Source: JBBPZA01 sp038330095
GTDB lineage: Bacteria > Actinomycetota > Thermoleophilia > Solirubrobacterales > Solirubrobacteraceae
Assembly (NCBI GenBank): GCA_038330095.1
Contig: JBBQNQ010000002.1
Coordinates: 11,785 to 75,784, forward strand
DNA: 64,000 nt
Direction: 5' to 3'
The notes below the pieces were generated by a model. It made no database searches and had not been told where the DNA came from. It saw only the letters and a list, made by a program, of their open reading frames with translations. Made by a program: the position numbers and the translations under genes. This document shows positions 18,230 to 26,679 of this stretch, in pieces. How positions within the stretch are numbered: position 1 is the first letter of the stretch; each line of letters begins with the position of its first letter.

Positions 18230-19408
18230 ATGTCCTTTGCTGATGCCCTGCGCGCCCTCGTGGAAGAGGGCGCCGTCGTATGGGGCTTCGCGGCGGCGCT
18301 GGCCATTGTGCTCGCACTGACGCCCCTGACCGCGCGCCTCGCACGGCGGATCGGCGCCGTGGACGCCGGCGGCGATCGCCCACGCATCCACACCGAGCCG
18401 ATCCCCCGCATCGGCGGCCTGGCGATCGTCGCGGCGATCATGATCCCGACGGCCATACTCGTGCGCCCTCACGGCGTGCTGCTCGGCATCGTCCTCGGCG
18501 CGCTGTCCGTCGCCGCGGTGGGGCTGCTCGACGACCTCCGCGGCCTGCGGCCGTCGACCAAGCTCGCCGCCGTAGCGCTGGCCTCGCTGATCCCCGTCCT
18601 GGGCTTCGACATGACGTTCAGCCACGTGACGCTGCCGGTCTACGGCTACGTCAGCTTCGGCCACTTCGCAATCCCGCTGACCATCTTCTGGATCACCCTC
18701 GTCGCCAACCTGGTCAACCTCATCGACGGGATGGACGCGCTCGCCGCGGGCATCGTCGGCATCGCGTGCGCCGCATTCGCGCTGCTCGCCGCGTCGTTCG
18801 GGCGCATGGAGGTCGCGGCGATCTGCGCGATCGTGTGCGGCGCGACGCTCGGCTTCCTACGCCACAACTACCACCCCGCCAAGATCTTCATGGGCGACTC
18901 CGGGGCGCTGGCCCTGGGCTTCATCGTCGGCAGCCTGGCGGTCGAGGGAGTGCTCAAGAGCGCCGCGACGATCGCGCTGGCCGCGCCGCTGCTCGTCATG
19001 GCGGTGCCGATCCTCGACACGTCGTTCGTGGTTCTCAAGCGCCTGAAGTACCGGCGCGCGCCGTGGGGCGCCGATCACAACCACTTCTACCACCGCTTCC
19101 TGCGCATCGGCTTCTCACAGCGGCGCACCGCGGCGTACCTGCACATATGGGCCGCGATGCTCGCCGGCTACGCGATCCTGCTGCGCTTCGTGCCGCCGCG
19201 GCCCGGTGGGCTCTGGGAGACCGGCAACGCGCTGATCGCCGCAGGAGCGGGTGCGCTGATCGTCGCGATGTCGATCTGGATGGTCTACACGCTCGAGATC
19301 CTCAAGGTCCGCCACCTGGAGATCCTGCGCTTCCGCCGGCGCCCGACCGAGGAAGAGGTCGAGGAGCAGGAGGAGGCCGTCGAGCGCGTGCTCAGCGCGA
19401 AGCCCTAG
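18230..19408 (+). CDS. WecA/MraY-type polyprenyl-phosphate N-acetylhexosamine-1-phosphate transferase
   Basis: 392 residues with about ten membrane helices. Cytoplasmic loop motifs are LLDDLRGLRPSTKL, NLVNLIDGMDALAAG (catalytic Asp), HNYHPAKIFMGDSGAL and ADHNHFYHR (the His-x-His of the WecA group). These enzymes start polymer synthesis by moving a sugar-1-phosphate from UDP-sugar to undecaprenyl or decaprenyl phosphate. An acidic coiled tail (RRRPTEEEVEEQEEAVERVL) follows the last helix. ATG 18230 has GAGG at the right distance. It fits a lipid-linked first step for the polymer made by the neighbouring sugar-nucleotide enzymes; a role in arabinogalactan or teichoic-type linkage is also possible. 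Confidence 0.92.
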   Translation: MSFADALRALVEEGAVVWGFAAALAIVLALTPLTARLARRIGAVDAGGDRPRIHTEPIPRIGGLAIVAAIMIPTAILVRPHGVLLGIVLGALSVAAVGLLDDLRGLRPSTKLAAVALASLIPVLGFDMTFSHVTLPVYGYVSFGHFAIPLTIFWITLVANLVNLIDGMDALAAGIVGIACAAFALLAASFGRMEVAAICAIVCGATLGFLRHNYHPAKIFMGDSGALALGFIVGSLAVEGVLKSAATIALAAPLLVMAVPILDTSFVVLKRLKYRRAPWGADHNHFYHRFLRIGFSQRRTAAYLHIWAAMLAGYAILLRFVPPRPGGLWETGNALIAAGAGALIVAMSIWMVYTLEILKVRHLEILRFRRRPTEEEVEEQEEAVERVLSAKP

Positions 19409-19432
19409 CGGAGCAGAGGCGGGCGTCGCGCG

Positions 19433-20572
19433 CTACCAGCAGCGTGGTCCGGAGGGGTCCCGCGCCAGACGCGTGCACTTCGTCGAGAGCACGACGACTG
19501 CCTTAGCGACGACGGGCGCTCCGGGCTGCGGTTCCTGCGCAACGACCCGGTCGTCGTCGGTGCTCCTCCCGATGTTGGGTGGAAGCGGCTGCGAGAACAC
19601 GGTGTCGTCTCCCTCATAGCGCCACCGCAGCCCCCTTGCGGCCAGTCGCTCTGCGGCGCGACGAATGGTGAGCGAGACCACTGAAGGGGCGCGCAGCGGC
19701 TCGGTGGCTCGCAGCACGCGCCACCGAAGCCGAGAGCCCAGCCGGACAGACACGAACACGGCTTCGCGGGTGTGGCGGACGGTAAGGGAGTCGGGTGAGC
19801 CCTTCACCAGCCAGCGGACGCGCCTGCCGGTGCGGATCGTGTAGCGATAGATGTAGGTGCCTTCGCCCGCTCGCTCCAACCACGTGACATATCCGCCCCC
19901 GAGCTGCACGTCTGAAAGGTCGGAGGAACGGCGGGTGAGCAGGATCTTGCGCGAGCCCGACCCCTTTGGCCGGTAGGACAGCTTGCGCCGGGCGTAGCCG
20001 CTCGACACGACGGTGTCGTGCTCCTCGGCGCGATACGCGGTCGGGGCAGCGATATCGAGGTCTATGTCGCGGCCGAGCAGCTCCTGCCCGGTGCGCCAGT
20101 TGACCACGAACTCCTGACACCGCAGCGCATGGGGATCGAGCCGGCACGAATCCCCTCGCAACCAGTAGCGGCCGAGCGAGGAGAGGCCGCCGTCGACACC
20201 GAGCGGCGTGGAGACCGGCACGTCGACCAGCTTGCGAGCCCGCACGTAGTACACCCGGTACAGCGAGTTGACGCTCGACGTCTCGCCGGGGCGCAGACAA
20301 CGCAAGAGGACCGCGCCGGAGGCGGCATCAGTCACGTCGCACCGCGAGCCGACCTCGGCCGTGAGCGCGACCCCGCGCTTGGTGTCAAGCACCTTGAGCA
20401 CTCCGGGCTCGGGCTTTGAGGCGACATAGCGGACGCCGTCGGACATCGCGCGGGTGTAGCTGGTCCCCAGCGACTCGACGCGAGGGTCAGCACCCGCTCC
20501 GGTCGCGGAGACAGCCAGCGCCGCCACCGCGAGGCAGCCTGCCAGCAACGTCCGCCGCGCGCTAACCCTCAC
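19433..20572 (-). CDS. Secreted protein with C-terminal PASTA-like domain
   Basis: 379 residues from GTG 20572. An N-terminal signal peptide is clear (RRTLLAGCLAVAALAVSATG, cut near GAGADP). The middle part is beta-rich with repeated strands such as GGGYVTWLERAGEGTYIYRY, possibly a beta-propeller-like fold. The last 65 residues (AAERLAARGLRWRYEGDD to RVVAQEPQPGAPVVAKAVVV) fit one PASTA repeat, the module that binds peptidoglycan or beta-lactams. An envelope-exposed cell-wall-binding role is inferred. No enzyme motif is seen. It lies between the polyprenyl transferase and the DUF354 gene, opposite in strand to the former. Confidence 0.7.
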   Translation of the reverse strand: MRVSARRTLLAGCLAVAALAVSATGAGADPRVESLGTSYTRAMSDGVRYVASKPEPGVLKVLDTKRGVALTAEVGSRCDVTDAASGAVLLRCLRPGETSSVNSLYRVYYVRARKLVDVPVSTPLGVDGGLSSLGRYWLRGDSCRLDPHALRCQEFVVNWRTGQELLGRDIDLDIAAPTAYRAEEHDTVVSSGYARRKLSYRPKGSGSRKILLTRRSSDLSDVQLGGGYVTWLERAGEGTYIYRYTIRTGRRVRWLVKGSPDSLTVRHTREAVFVSVRLGSRLRWRVLRATEPLRAPSVVSLTIRRAAERLAARGLRWRYEGDDTVFSQPLPPNIGRSTDDDRVVAQEPQPGAPVVAKAVVVLSTKCTRLARDPSGPRCW

Positions 20573-20619
20573 TCCGATCAAAACGCAGGCCGCCGACCGA
20601 AGTTTCGTACGGCCCGGCG

Positions 20620-21633
20620 CTACGCGATCCAGGGCAGAGCGAGCGCGAGCAGGTCGGCGGGGTCGCGCCCCTTCAGCGGCAGCGCTGGCTGCGGCTTGCG
20701 GGCGAAGGTCACCTCGTCGACGTCGCGCAGGAGACGTAGGCGGCCCTCGCCCAGGAGCTGCTCGTCCACCGCGCCCATGCGGCCCTCGAAGATCGACCAC
20801 ACGGGGGTCCCGAGGACCGCCGCCTCGCGGTTCATCGTGCCGCCGGCGGAGACCAGTGCGTCGGCGAAGGCGACCAGGCTGCGACCGTCCACCGCGCGGG
20901 ACGGCACGACCACCCGCGGCAGCCCGAGTGCCCGCACGGCGGCCCCCTGCTCGTGGGTGCGGGCGAGCACCACGGTCGTCACCTCCTCGCGGACCGACAG
21001 GCGGTCGAGCAGCGCCGGCAGCATGCCGCTCTCGGCCCCGCCGAGATAGAGCGCGTAGGAGGGCGCGGTGCGGACGACGCACAGCAGCTGCCCGCGGGCG
21101 ACGCCGAGCTGCTCGAGCACGGAGGGGTCGGGCTCGAACCCGGCTAGGTAGTACTCCTCCTTGAGCCCCGGATAGCGGACGAGCTTGCCGCTCCGGGCGC
21201 CGTAGCGGGCGAGCCGCTCGGGCGGGATGGCGTCGGGAACCAGGACCCGGTCGGCGAAGCGGCAGTTGAGGTGGTGCTGCAGCGCCGCCCACTCGTAGTC
21301 GAACATCGTCGTGTTGGGAACCCGCAGCGCGCGCGACGCGATCGGGAGGTCGGTCGACGCGTGCCCGAGCGCGCAGTCGAAGCGCCGACGCCGCCCGAAG
21401 CCGATCATCAGCCGCACGCGCTCCGCGGCCGCCCGCGCCTTTCCGGCGCGCCCCGCGCCGCCGTGGCGCCCGAGCACGGTGTACGGGTGCCCCCAGTCGT
21501 CGAGCAGCTCCACCGTGTGCGAGAGCGGGCGTGCGGTCAGCTGCACCTCGTGACCCGCGGCCTCCAGCCGCTCGACCAGCGGTCGCAGGACGACCACGTG
21601 GGCGGTGTTCGTGAGATCGACCCAGACGCGCAC
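20620..21633 (-). CDS. DUF354 family protein (GT-B-like)
   Basis: 337 residues starting MRVWVDLTNTAHVVVLRPLV, the standard DUF354 start. Later FDCALGHASTDLPIASRALR, NTTMFDYEWA and the C-terminal SAGGTMNREAAVLGTPVWSI fit a two-Rossmann GT-B-like fold related to UDP-GlcNAc 2-epimerase and glycosyltransferases. DUF354 genes commonly lie in polysaccharide clusters; no activity is established for the family. It is next to the WecA/dehydrogenase cluster and 26 bases before glyA's end on the same strand. Confidence 0.85.
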   Translation of the reverse strand: MRVWVDLTNTAHVVVLRPLVERLEAAGHEVQLTARPLSHTVELLDDWGHPYTVLGRHGGAGRAGKARAAAERVRLMIGFGRRRRFDCALGHASTDLPIASRALRVPNTTMFDYEWAALQHHLNCRFADRVLVPDAIPPERLARYGARSGKLVRYPGLKEEYYLAGFEPDPSVLEQLGVARGQLLCVVRTAPSYALYLGGAESGMLPALLDRLSVREEVTTVVLARTHEQGAAVRALGLPRVVVPSRAVDGRSLVAFADALVSAGGTMNREAAVLGTPVWSIFEGRMGAVDEQLLGEGRLRLLRDVDEVTFARKPQPALPLKGRDPADLLALALPWIA

Positions 21634-21658
21634 GGCGGGGGCGAAGCGCCCGGGGCGG

Positions 21659-22951
21659 CTAGGCGACTGCGGCAGGACGGCCGAGCTGCGAGTACAGCGG
21701 GAAGCGCTCGGCGATCGCCGTCACGCGCTCGGCGAGCTCGGCGCGGCGCGCCTCGAAGCCCGGCTGCAGCGTGGCGGCCATGATCTGGCCGACCTCCTCG
21801 AAGTCCTGAGGCTGCAGGCCGCGGGTCGCGAGCGCGGGCGTGCCGACGCGCAGGCCCGAGGACACCGCGGGCGGCCGCGGGTCGAAAGGAACGGCGTTGC
21901 GGTTGACCGTGACGCCGATCTCGTGGAGCCGGTCCTCGGCCTGCAGCCCGTCGAGCTCGGAGTCGCGCAGGTCGACCAGCGTGAGGTGCACGTCGGTCCC
22001 GCCCGTGAGCACGTTGACGCCGTTGCCCGCCTCCAGCAGCTCGTCCGCCACCGCCCGCGCGCCGGTCAGCGTGCGCGCCTGGCGCTCGCGGAAGAGCTCT
22101 GACTGGGCGATCCCCAGCGTGACCGCCTTGCCGGCGATGACGTGCATCAGCGGGCCGCCCTGCTGGCCGGGGAAGACCGCGGAGTCAACCTTCTTGGCCA
22201 GCTCCTCGCGGCAGATGATCATCCCGCCGCGCGCGCCACCAAGGGTCTTGTGGGTCGTGGTGGTGACCACGTCGGAGTAGGGCACCGGGTTGGGGTGCAG
22301 GCCGGCGGCGACCAGCCCCGCGAAGTGCGCCATGTCGGTCATCAAATAGGCGCCGACCTCGTCCGCTATCGCCCGGAAACGCTCGAAGTCCAGCTGCCGC
22401 GAGTAGGCCGACCAGCCCGCGACGATGAGCTTCGGGCGGTGCTCGCGGGCCAGCGCGTCGACCTCGTCCATGTCGATGAGGCTGTCCTCGCGGCGGACGT
22501 GGTAGGCAACGATGTCGTAAAGCCGACCCGACACGTTGATCTTCATCCCGTGGGTGAGGTGGCCGCCGTGAGCCAGCTCGAGGCCGAGGATCGTGTCGCC
22601 CGGCTGGAGCAGCGCGTGGTAGACGGCGGTGTTGGCCTGCGCGCCGGCGTGGGGCTGGACGTTGACGTGGTCGCCGCCGAAGAGCTCCTTGGCGCGGCGG
22701 ATCGCCAGCTCCTCCGCCACGTTTACGTACTCGCAGCCGCCGTAATAGCGCTTGCCCGGGTAGCCCTCGGCGTACTTGTTGGTCAAGACCGAGCCCTGGC
22801 ACTCCAGGACGGCCTGGGGCACGAAGTTCTCCGAGGCGATCATCTCCAGCGTTCGCTGCTGGCGCTCGAGCTCGAGTTGGAGGACCTCGGCGATCTCCGG
22901 ATCGACGTCGGCAAGCGGGCGCTCGAAGAAGTCGGAGGGCAGCTCGGGCAT
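21659..22951 (-). CDS. glyA: Serine hydroxymethyltransferase
   Basis: 430 residues, full length. GSVLTNKYAEGYPGKRYYGG near the start, FGGDHVNVQPHAGAQANTAV and VVTTTTHKTLGGARGG (PLP-binding Lys) are diagnostic. The enzyme converts serine plus tetrahydrofolate to glycine and 5,10-methylene-tetrahydrofolate in the cytoplasm, the main source of one-carbon units. ATG 22951 begins MPELPSDFFERPLADVDPEI. No glycine or other riboswitch is visible in the 41-base gap to the divergent Tim44-like gene. Confidence 0.98.
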   Translation of the reverse strand: MPELPSDFFERPLADVDPEIAEVLQLELERQQRTLEMIASENFVPQAVLECQGSVLTNKYAEGYPGKRYYGGCEYVNVAEELAIRRAKELFGGDHVNVQPHAGAQANTAVYHALLQPGDTILGLELAHGGHLTHGMKINVSGRLYDIVAYHVRREDSLIDMDEVDALAREHRPKLIVAGWSAYSRQLDFERFRAIADEVGAYLMTDMAHFAGLVAAGLHPNPVPYSDVVTTTTHKTLGGARGGMIICREELAKKVDSAVFPGQQGGPLMHVIAGKAVTLGIAQSELFRERQARTLTGARAVADELLEAGNGVNVLTGGTDVHLTLVDLRDSELDGLQAEDRLHEIGVTVNRNAVPFDPRPPAVSSGLRVGTPALATRGLQPQDFEEVGQIMAATLQPGFEARRAELAERVTAIAERFPLYSQLGRPAAVA

Positions 22952-22992
22952 GACTCGACCTTAGCGCCCCCGCGGGTCGGTAAGGTCGCTCC

Positions 22993-23865
22993 ATGCGCAC
23001 GAAGGCGATCTCACTCACCCTGCTCGCATCGCTCATCCTCGCCGCCCCGGCCTACGGGCTCGCGGGGGGCGCAACCGGCTCCGGGGGCGGCGGTGGCGGA
23101 GGAGGAGGCGGCGGCGGCGGAGGCGGCGGCGGGTACTACGGCGGAGGCTCGGGCGGCGGGAGCTGGGGCGCCACCCAGACGATCATCTTCTTCGCCATCA
23201 TGCTGCTGGTCTTCGGCATACCGCTGCTCTCCGGCCTCATCAACCGGACACGGCGCCAGTGGTACCGCGATCGCATCCTGCGCCGCGCGACGAAGGTCGA
23301 GAAGGCCGCCGGCGCGGCAAACCTCGATGACGGCTACTGGGAGCCGGCCGAGCTCAAGAAGCGCGTGCGCGAGGCCTTCTTCCCGATCCAGATGTCGTGG
23401 GAGAAGCGCAGCGTCGAGGAGTCGCGGCCCTTCGTCTCCGAAGCGCTGTACGAGCGCCACCGCCTGCAGCTCGAGGGCTACGAGAAGCAGAACCGCGCGA
23501 ACCGGATCGCCGACCTGTGCCTCGATGACGTGCAGATCGTGCGTATCCACAACGTCACCGACGACAGCGAGGACCGCTTCGTCGCCTACATCCAGTGCTC
23601 CGCGCGCGACTGGATGGAGGACACCCGGACCGGCCGCATGATCAACGGCAACAAGAGCTCGGCGACCCGCTTCGAGCAGTACTGGTCGTTCACTCGCGAC
23701 GCGCGCGATTGCTGGGTGCTCGACGAGATCCAGCAGGGCGAGGAGGCTGCCTACCACCTCAGGGCGCCGATCGTCAACGAGGACGAGGGCCCGCGGATCT
23801 ACGAGCAGGACGACGGAGCGCAGGGCGGCCAGGCGCCGGGCGGGGCCGCGCCGGCGACCCCGTAG
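22993..23865 (+). CDS. Tim44-like domain membrane protein with polyglycine linker
   Basis: 290 residues. It has a signal sequence (ISLTLLASLILAAPAYGLAG), a glycine tract of about 17 Gly around residues 32-48, a membrane helix (TIIFFAIMLLVFGIPLLSG), then a Tim44-like soluble domain. That domain shows LKKRVREAFFPIQMSWEKRS, FVSEALYERHRLQLEGYEKQ and RFEQYWSFTRDARDCWVLDE. Bacterial Tim44-like domains resemble the mitochondrial import motor subunit fold; their job in bacteria is poorly known, perhaps membrane-linked protein binding. The next gene is a paralogue starting 4 bases later. Confidence 0.8.
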   Translation: MRTKAISLTLLASLILAAPAYGLAGGATGSGGGGGGGGGGGGGGGGGYYGGGSGGGSWGATQTIIFFAIMLLVFGIPLLSGLINRTRRQWYRDRILRRATKVEKAAGAANLDDGYWEPAELKKRVREAFFPIQMSWEKRSVEESRPFVSEALYERHRLQLEGYEKQNRANRIADLCLDDVQIVRIHNVTDDSEDRFVAYIQCSARDWMEDTRTGRMINGNKSSATRFEQYWSFTRDARDCWVLDEIQQGEEAAYHLRAPIVNEDEGPRIYEQDDGAQGGQAPGGAAPATP

Positions 23866-23869
23866 CCCG

Positions 23870-24547
23870 GTGGGCGTCTTCGGGAACCTTTTCGGCCGGC
23901 GCGCCAGGAAGTCCGCCGACGGCGACGTCCGCGGCGAGAAGGTGGCCGAGGAGCTCGACGCGCTCGCGCAGATCGAGTCGCGCTGGTCGCCCGAGAGCAT
24001 CCGCCGCCGCGTCCGCGACGCCTTCTTCGCGGTCGAGCGCTCGTGGATCGAGCGCGACCCCTCGGTAGAGGGGCCCTACTGCACCGAGCAGATGAACGGA
24101 CGCCAGAAGCTGCGCATCGAGGGACTGATCCACCAGCGCCGCGTGCACCAGCTCGAGAACCCGCTGATCGAGGATCTGGACTTCGTGCGCTACGAGCAGG
24201 GCGGTGAGACCGGCGGGGAGGACAGCGTCGTGGTGCTCCTGGACGTCTCGATGGTCGAGACGATCCTCGACGCGGACACGCGGGCGCTGGTCGCGGGCGC
24301 TTTCAACCAGAAGGAGCGCCGGCAGCAGTACTGGGTCTTCGTCTGGCGCGAGGGCAAGTGGCTGCTCGACGACGTCGAGCAGCCCGGCGAGGGCGAGCGC
24401 CACCTCAAGGCGCCGCTCGTCGGCGATGCCTACGCGACCCTGTCCCCGGAGTCGATCCTGCGCGAGCGCTACGCCCGGGGAGAGATCGAGATCGAGGCGT
24501 TCGAGGCGGAGATGGCCAAGTTCCTGGGCAAGGAGCGCACCTACTGA
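23870..24547 (+). CDS. Tim44-like protein with C-terminal SHOCT-like segment
   Basis: 225 residues, GTG start. Residues about 35-175 repeat the Tim44-like pattern of the preceding gene (SIRRRVRDAFFAVERSWIER, QMNGRQKLRIEGLIHQRRVH, QQYWVFVWREGKWLLDD), but no signal or membrane helix is present. The last 30 residues (ESILRERYARGEIEIEAFEA) match the SHOCT pattern, a short oligomerisation motif found at protein ends. The tandem pair suggests a membrane-bound and a soluble partner made together. Confidence 0.75.
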   Translation: MGVFGNLFGRRARKSADGDVRGEKVAEELDALAQIESRWSPESIRRRVRDAFFAVERSWIERDPSVEGPYCTEQMNGRQKLRIEGLIHQRRVHQLENPLIEDLDFVRYEQGGETGGEDSVVVLLDVSMVETILDADTRALVAGAFNQKERRQQYWVFVWREGKWLLDDVEQPGEGERHLKAPLVGDAYATLSPESILRERYARGEIEIEAFEAEMAKFLGKERTY

Positions 24548-24632
24548 CTCTGACTCGGGCGCGCGACCCCGGGCGGGCGCGAGAGATCACGGTGGCGGGG
24601 GTGGTGGTGCCGGTGGCGACTGTGGCACATGC

Positions 24633-26060
24633 TCAGACTGCTCCGAAGTACTGGCCGTGGAAGCTGTGCGGGATGTGGTGGGGCACCGCAGCGCGCGCGA
24701 CCTCGGTCAGCGTCGCGGCGTCGAGGACGAGTAGCGAGGAGGCCTCGCGGTCGGGCTCGAGGACCACTGAGAGCAGGACGCCCTCGTCCTCGGCTCCGGC
24801 GCCCGGCGCCGGGACGAAGACCGGCTCCCCGGGAAAGCACCCTTCCTCGCTCCACGCGGCGACCTCGCCGGTGTGGACGTCGAGCTTGACAACGGTGTCG
24901 AGCCAGGCGCCGTCAGCGCGCACGCCCCAGGCGTGGCGGTAGGGACGGCCGTTGTGGCGCCGGTAGTTGATGCGCGGGAGCTCGAAGTCGGTATCGGCTA
25001 GCTCCTCCGAGCTCACCGCGCCGCCCTCCGGCGCAACGGTGAGTCGGCGCGGGCGGACGCCGGGGAGCTTCTGCGCCCGGCGCAGCGGGTCGAGGTAAAG
25101 GGCGTCGATGACCGAGGCGTCCTCATAGGCGCAGAGGTCGACGACCACGTTCCCGTCATCGCGCTCGAAGGCGTTGATGTGGTGAAAGCAGAAGAACGGG
25201 TCGGCCTCGAAGGGGCCGAGCGGCTCGCCCCCGTCCAGTGGGATCAGCCGGATCCGGGTGCCGCGCTCGGGCTCCCAGCGGTAGTTCTCGATGAACGGCC
25301 GCCCGCTGAACGCGAGACGCAGAGGGTCGACGACGAGCGGGAACTCGGCGAGCACGACCCATCGCTCGGTCATCCCGAAGGAGTGCATGTACGCCGGATG
25401 GCAGGTCTTGACGTCCGCGAGCACGCGACGCGTGGCCTCGTCGGCGCGCCGCGCATAGACCCGGTAGGTGCTGGTCCGCGAGAAGCGCGTCGCGTAGTTG
25501 ATCAGCGCGTCGCGGCGGTGGTCGTGGTGGGGGTGGGCGGTCGTGAGCAGGCCGTCCGCCTTCTCGGCCACCGGCCCCGGGCCGACGGTCTCGAGCGTGC
25601 GCGGGTCGAACTCGACCGGCATCGGGGTCTCGGTCATGCTCAGGAAGCGCTCACCCAGGCGGGTGACGTTCACGTTGGCGTTGTCGGACACGCCCGGGGA
25701 GAACATCGTCATCGCCCGGCGGAAGATCGAGCGGCAGGGGTCGGTCGCGAACTCGCTCAGGGTCATCTCGCCGCTCTGGGCATCGCGCCATGCCTCGCTG
25801 CGCAACCAGCGGTTCGCGTAGGAGACGTCTCCGTTCGCGAACGAGAAGGCGTGGAGCATGGCCAGCCCGTCGAACCAGTGGCGAAGCGGGCGCTCGCCGA
25901 TCTCGAAGCCGGCCGGGCCGGTGCGCACGAGGCTCCCCTCCAGCCAGTCCGGAAGCGCGCCGCTGACCGGCAGGCGGTCTAGTGCCTCCTCACGGTGCAG
26001 CGTCGTGAAGCCGAGACGGTGGTCGGTGCGCTGAGCGGGTGCCGTGGTGGCCATTTTCAT
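24633..26060 (-). CDS. Carotenoid oxygenase (RPE65/CCD family)
   Basis: 475 residues. The four iron-binding His appear in order in TTAHPHHD, AYMHSFGM, CFHHINAFE and HSFHGQYF, the last near the C-terminus, as in carotenoid cleavage dioxygenases forming a seven-bladed propeller. NANVNVTRLGERFLSMTETP is also typical. Such enzymes cut carotenoid or apocarotenoid double bonds with oxygen, giving aldehydes such as retinal; lignostilbene substrates are also known. The preferred start is ATG 26060 (MKMATT); ATG 26054 is possible. It is divergent from a PadR regulator, its probable controller. Confidence 0.93.
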   Translation of the reverse strand: MKMATTAPAQRTDHRLGFTTLHREEALDRLPVSGALPDWLEGSLVRTGPAGFEIGERPLRHWFDGLAMLHAFSFANGDVSYANRWLRSEAWRDAQSGEMTLSEFATDPCRSIFRRAMTMFSPGVSDNANVNVTRLGERFLSMTETPMPVEFDPRTLETVGPGPVAEKADGLLTTAHPHHDHRRDALINYATRFSRTSTYRVYARRADEATRRVLADVKTCHPAYMHSFGMTERWVVLAEFPLVVDPLRLAFSGRPFIENYRWEPERGTRIRLIPLDGGEPLGPFEADPFFCFHHINAFERDDGNVVVDLCAYEDASVIDALYLDPLRRAQKLPGVRPRRLTVAPEGGAVSSEELADTDFELPRINYRRHNGRPYRHAWGVRADGAWLDTVVKLDVHTGEVAAWSEEGCFPGEPVFVPAPGAGAEDEGVLLSVVLEPDREASSLLVLDAATLTEVARAAVPHHIPHSFHGQYFGAV

Positions 26061-26120
26061 CCCCCGGTGTCCGAAGGCCGGCCGGGCGTCGAGCCCGGAC
26101 GGTGTGATTGGATGGACGGG

Positions 26121-26145
26121 CCAACTTATACCGTCCTTGTTGGAC
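26121..26145. promoter_or_regulatory. Candidate PadR operator (overlapping inverted repeats)
   Basis: In the 93-base gap between the carotenoid oxygenase and the PadR gene, CCAAC (26121-26125) pairs with GTTGG (26139-26143). Inside it GTCC-TTGTT-GGAC (26133-26145) forms a second inverted repeat. The region is relatively AT-rich (CTTATACC) and sits 9 bases before the GTG start of the regulator. An autoregulatory operator also controlling the divergent oxygenase is inferred. Confidence 0.4.
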
Positions 26146-26153
26146 TATCGCAA

Positions 26154-26672
26154 GTGACACGCCTCACTCCCACCTCCTACATCGTCCTCGGCCTCCTCGA
26201 GGCCGCGGGCGAGGCGACCCCCTACGACCTCAAGCAGGCGGTGAGCGCATCGGTCGGCAACTTCTGGACGCTGCAGCACTCCCAGCTCTACGCCGAGCCC
26301 GAGCGGCTGCGCCGGGCGGGCCTCCTCCACGAGCGGCGCGAGCAGGGCGGGCGGAGGCGGCGGCGCTACCGGCTCACCGACGAGGGTCGCTCGGCGCTAG
26401 CCGAGTGGCGGCTCGACGTCCATCCCGAGCCGCTTGAGGTCCGCGACCTCGGGCTGCTCAAGCTGTTCCTCGGCGCCGACCCGGTCGCGCTCGCAGGGGG
26501 CCAGCTCGGCGTGCACCGGGCAAAGCTCGAGGAGTACGAGGCCCTGCGGGCGACCTTCCCGCCCGACGCGCCCCTGGGCCCGGTCGCCTCGCTGGACTCG
26601 GGCATCGGCCACGAGCGCGAGTGGGTCCGCTTCTGGGAAGGGCTGGCGGCGGGCAACCGCTCAGGGCCGTGA
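26154..26672 (+). CDS. PadR family transcriptional regulator
   Basis: 172 residues from GTG 26154 (VTRLTPTSYIVLGLLEAAGE). The N-terminal winged helix includes TPYDLKQAVSASVGNFWTLQ, HSQLYAEPERLRRAGLL and RRRYRLTDEGRSAL, the classic PadR wing, with a C-terminal helical dimerisation domain (LGLLKLFLGAD onward, Vir C-type). PadR proteins repress neighbouring detoxification or metabolism genes and release DNA on binding aromatic or other ligands. It is divergent from the carotenoid oxygenase, the inferred target. An upstream in-frame ATG (26108) would add a non-conserved leader. Confidence 0.88.
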   Translation: MTRLTPTSYIVLGLLEAAGEATPYDLKQAVSASVGNFWTLQHSQLYAEPERLRRAGLLHERREQGGRRRRRYRLTDEGRSALAEWRLDVHPEPLEVRDLGLLKLFLGADPVALAGGQLGVHRAKLEEYEALRATFPPDAPLGPVASLDSGIGHEREWVRFWEGLAAGNRSGP

Positions 26673-26679
26673 GGGGCGC

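Noticed and set aside
22952..22992. Glycine riboswitch before glyA
   Set aside because: Only 41 bases separate the divergent starts, too short for a riboswitch and with no fitting motif.
23080..23140. Repeat array (CRISPR-like) at the GGC/GGA-rich stretch
   Set aside because: It is a glycine codon tract inside a coding frame, with no spacers.
24548..24632. Terminator between the convergent Tim44-like and carotenoid oxygenase genes
   Set aside because: GC-rich, but I find no stem-loop followed by a T-run.
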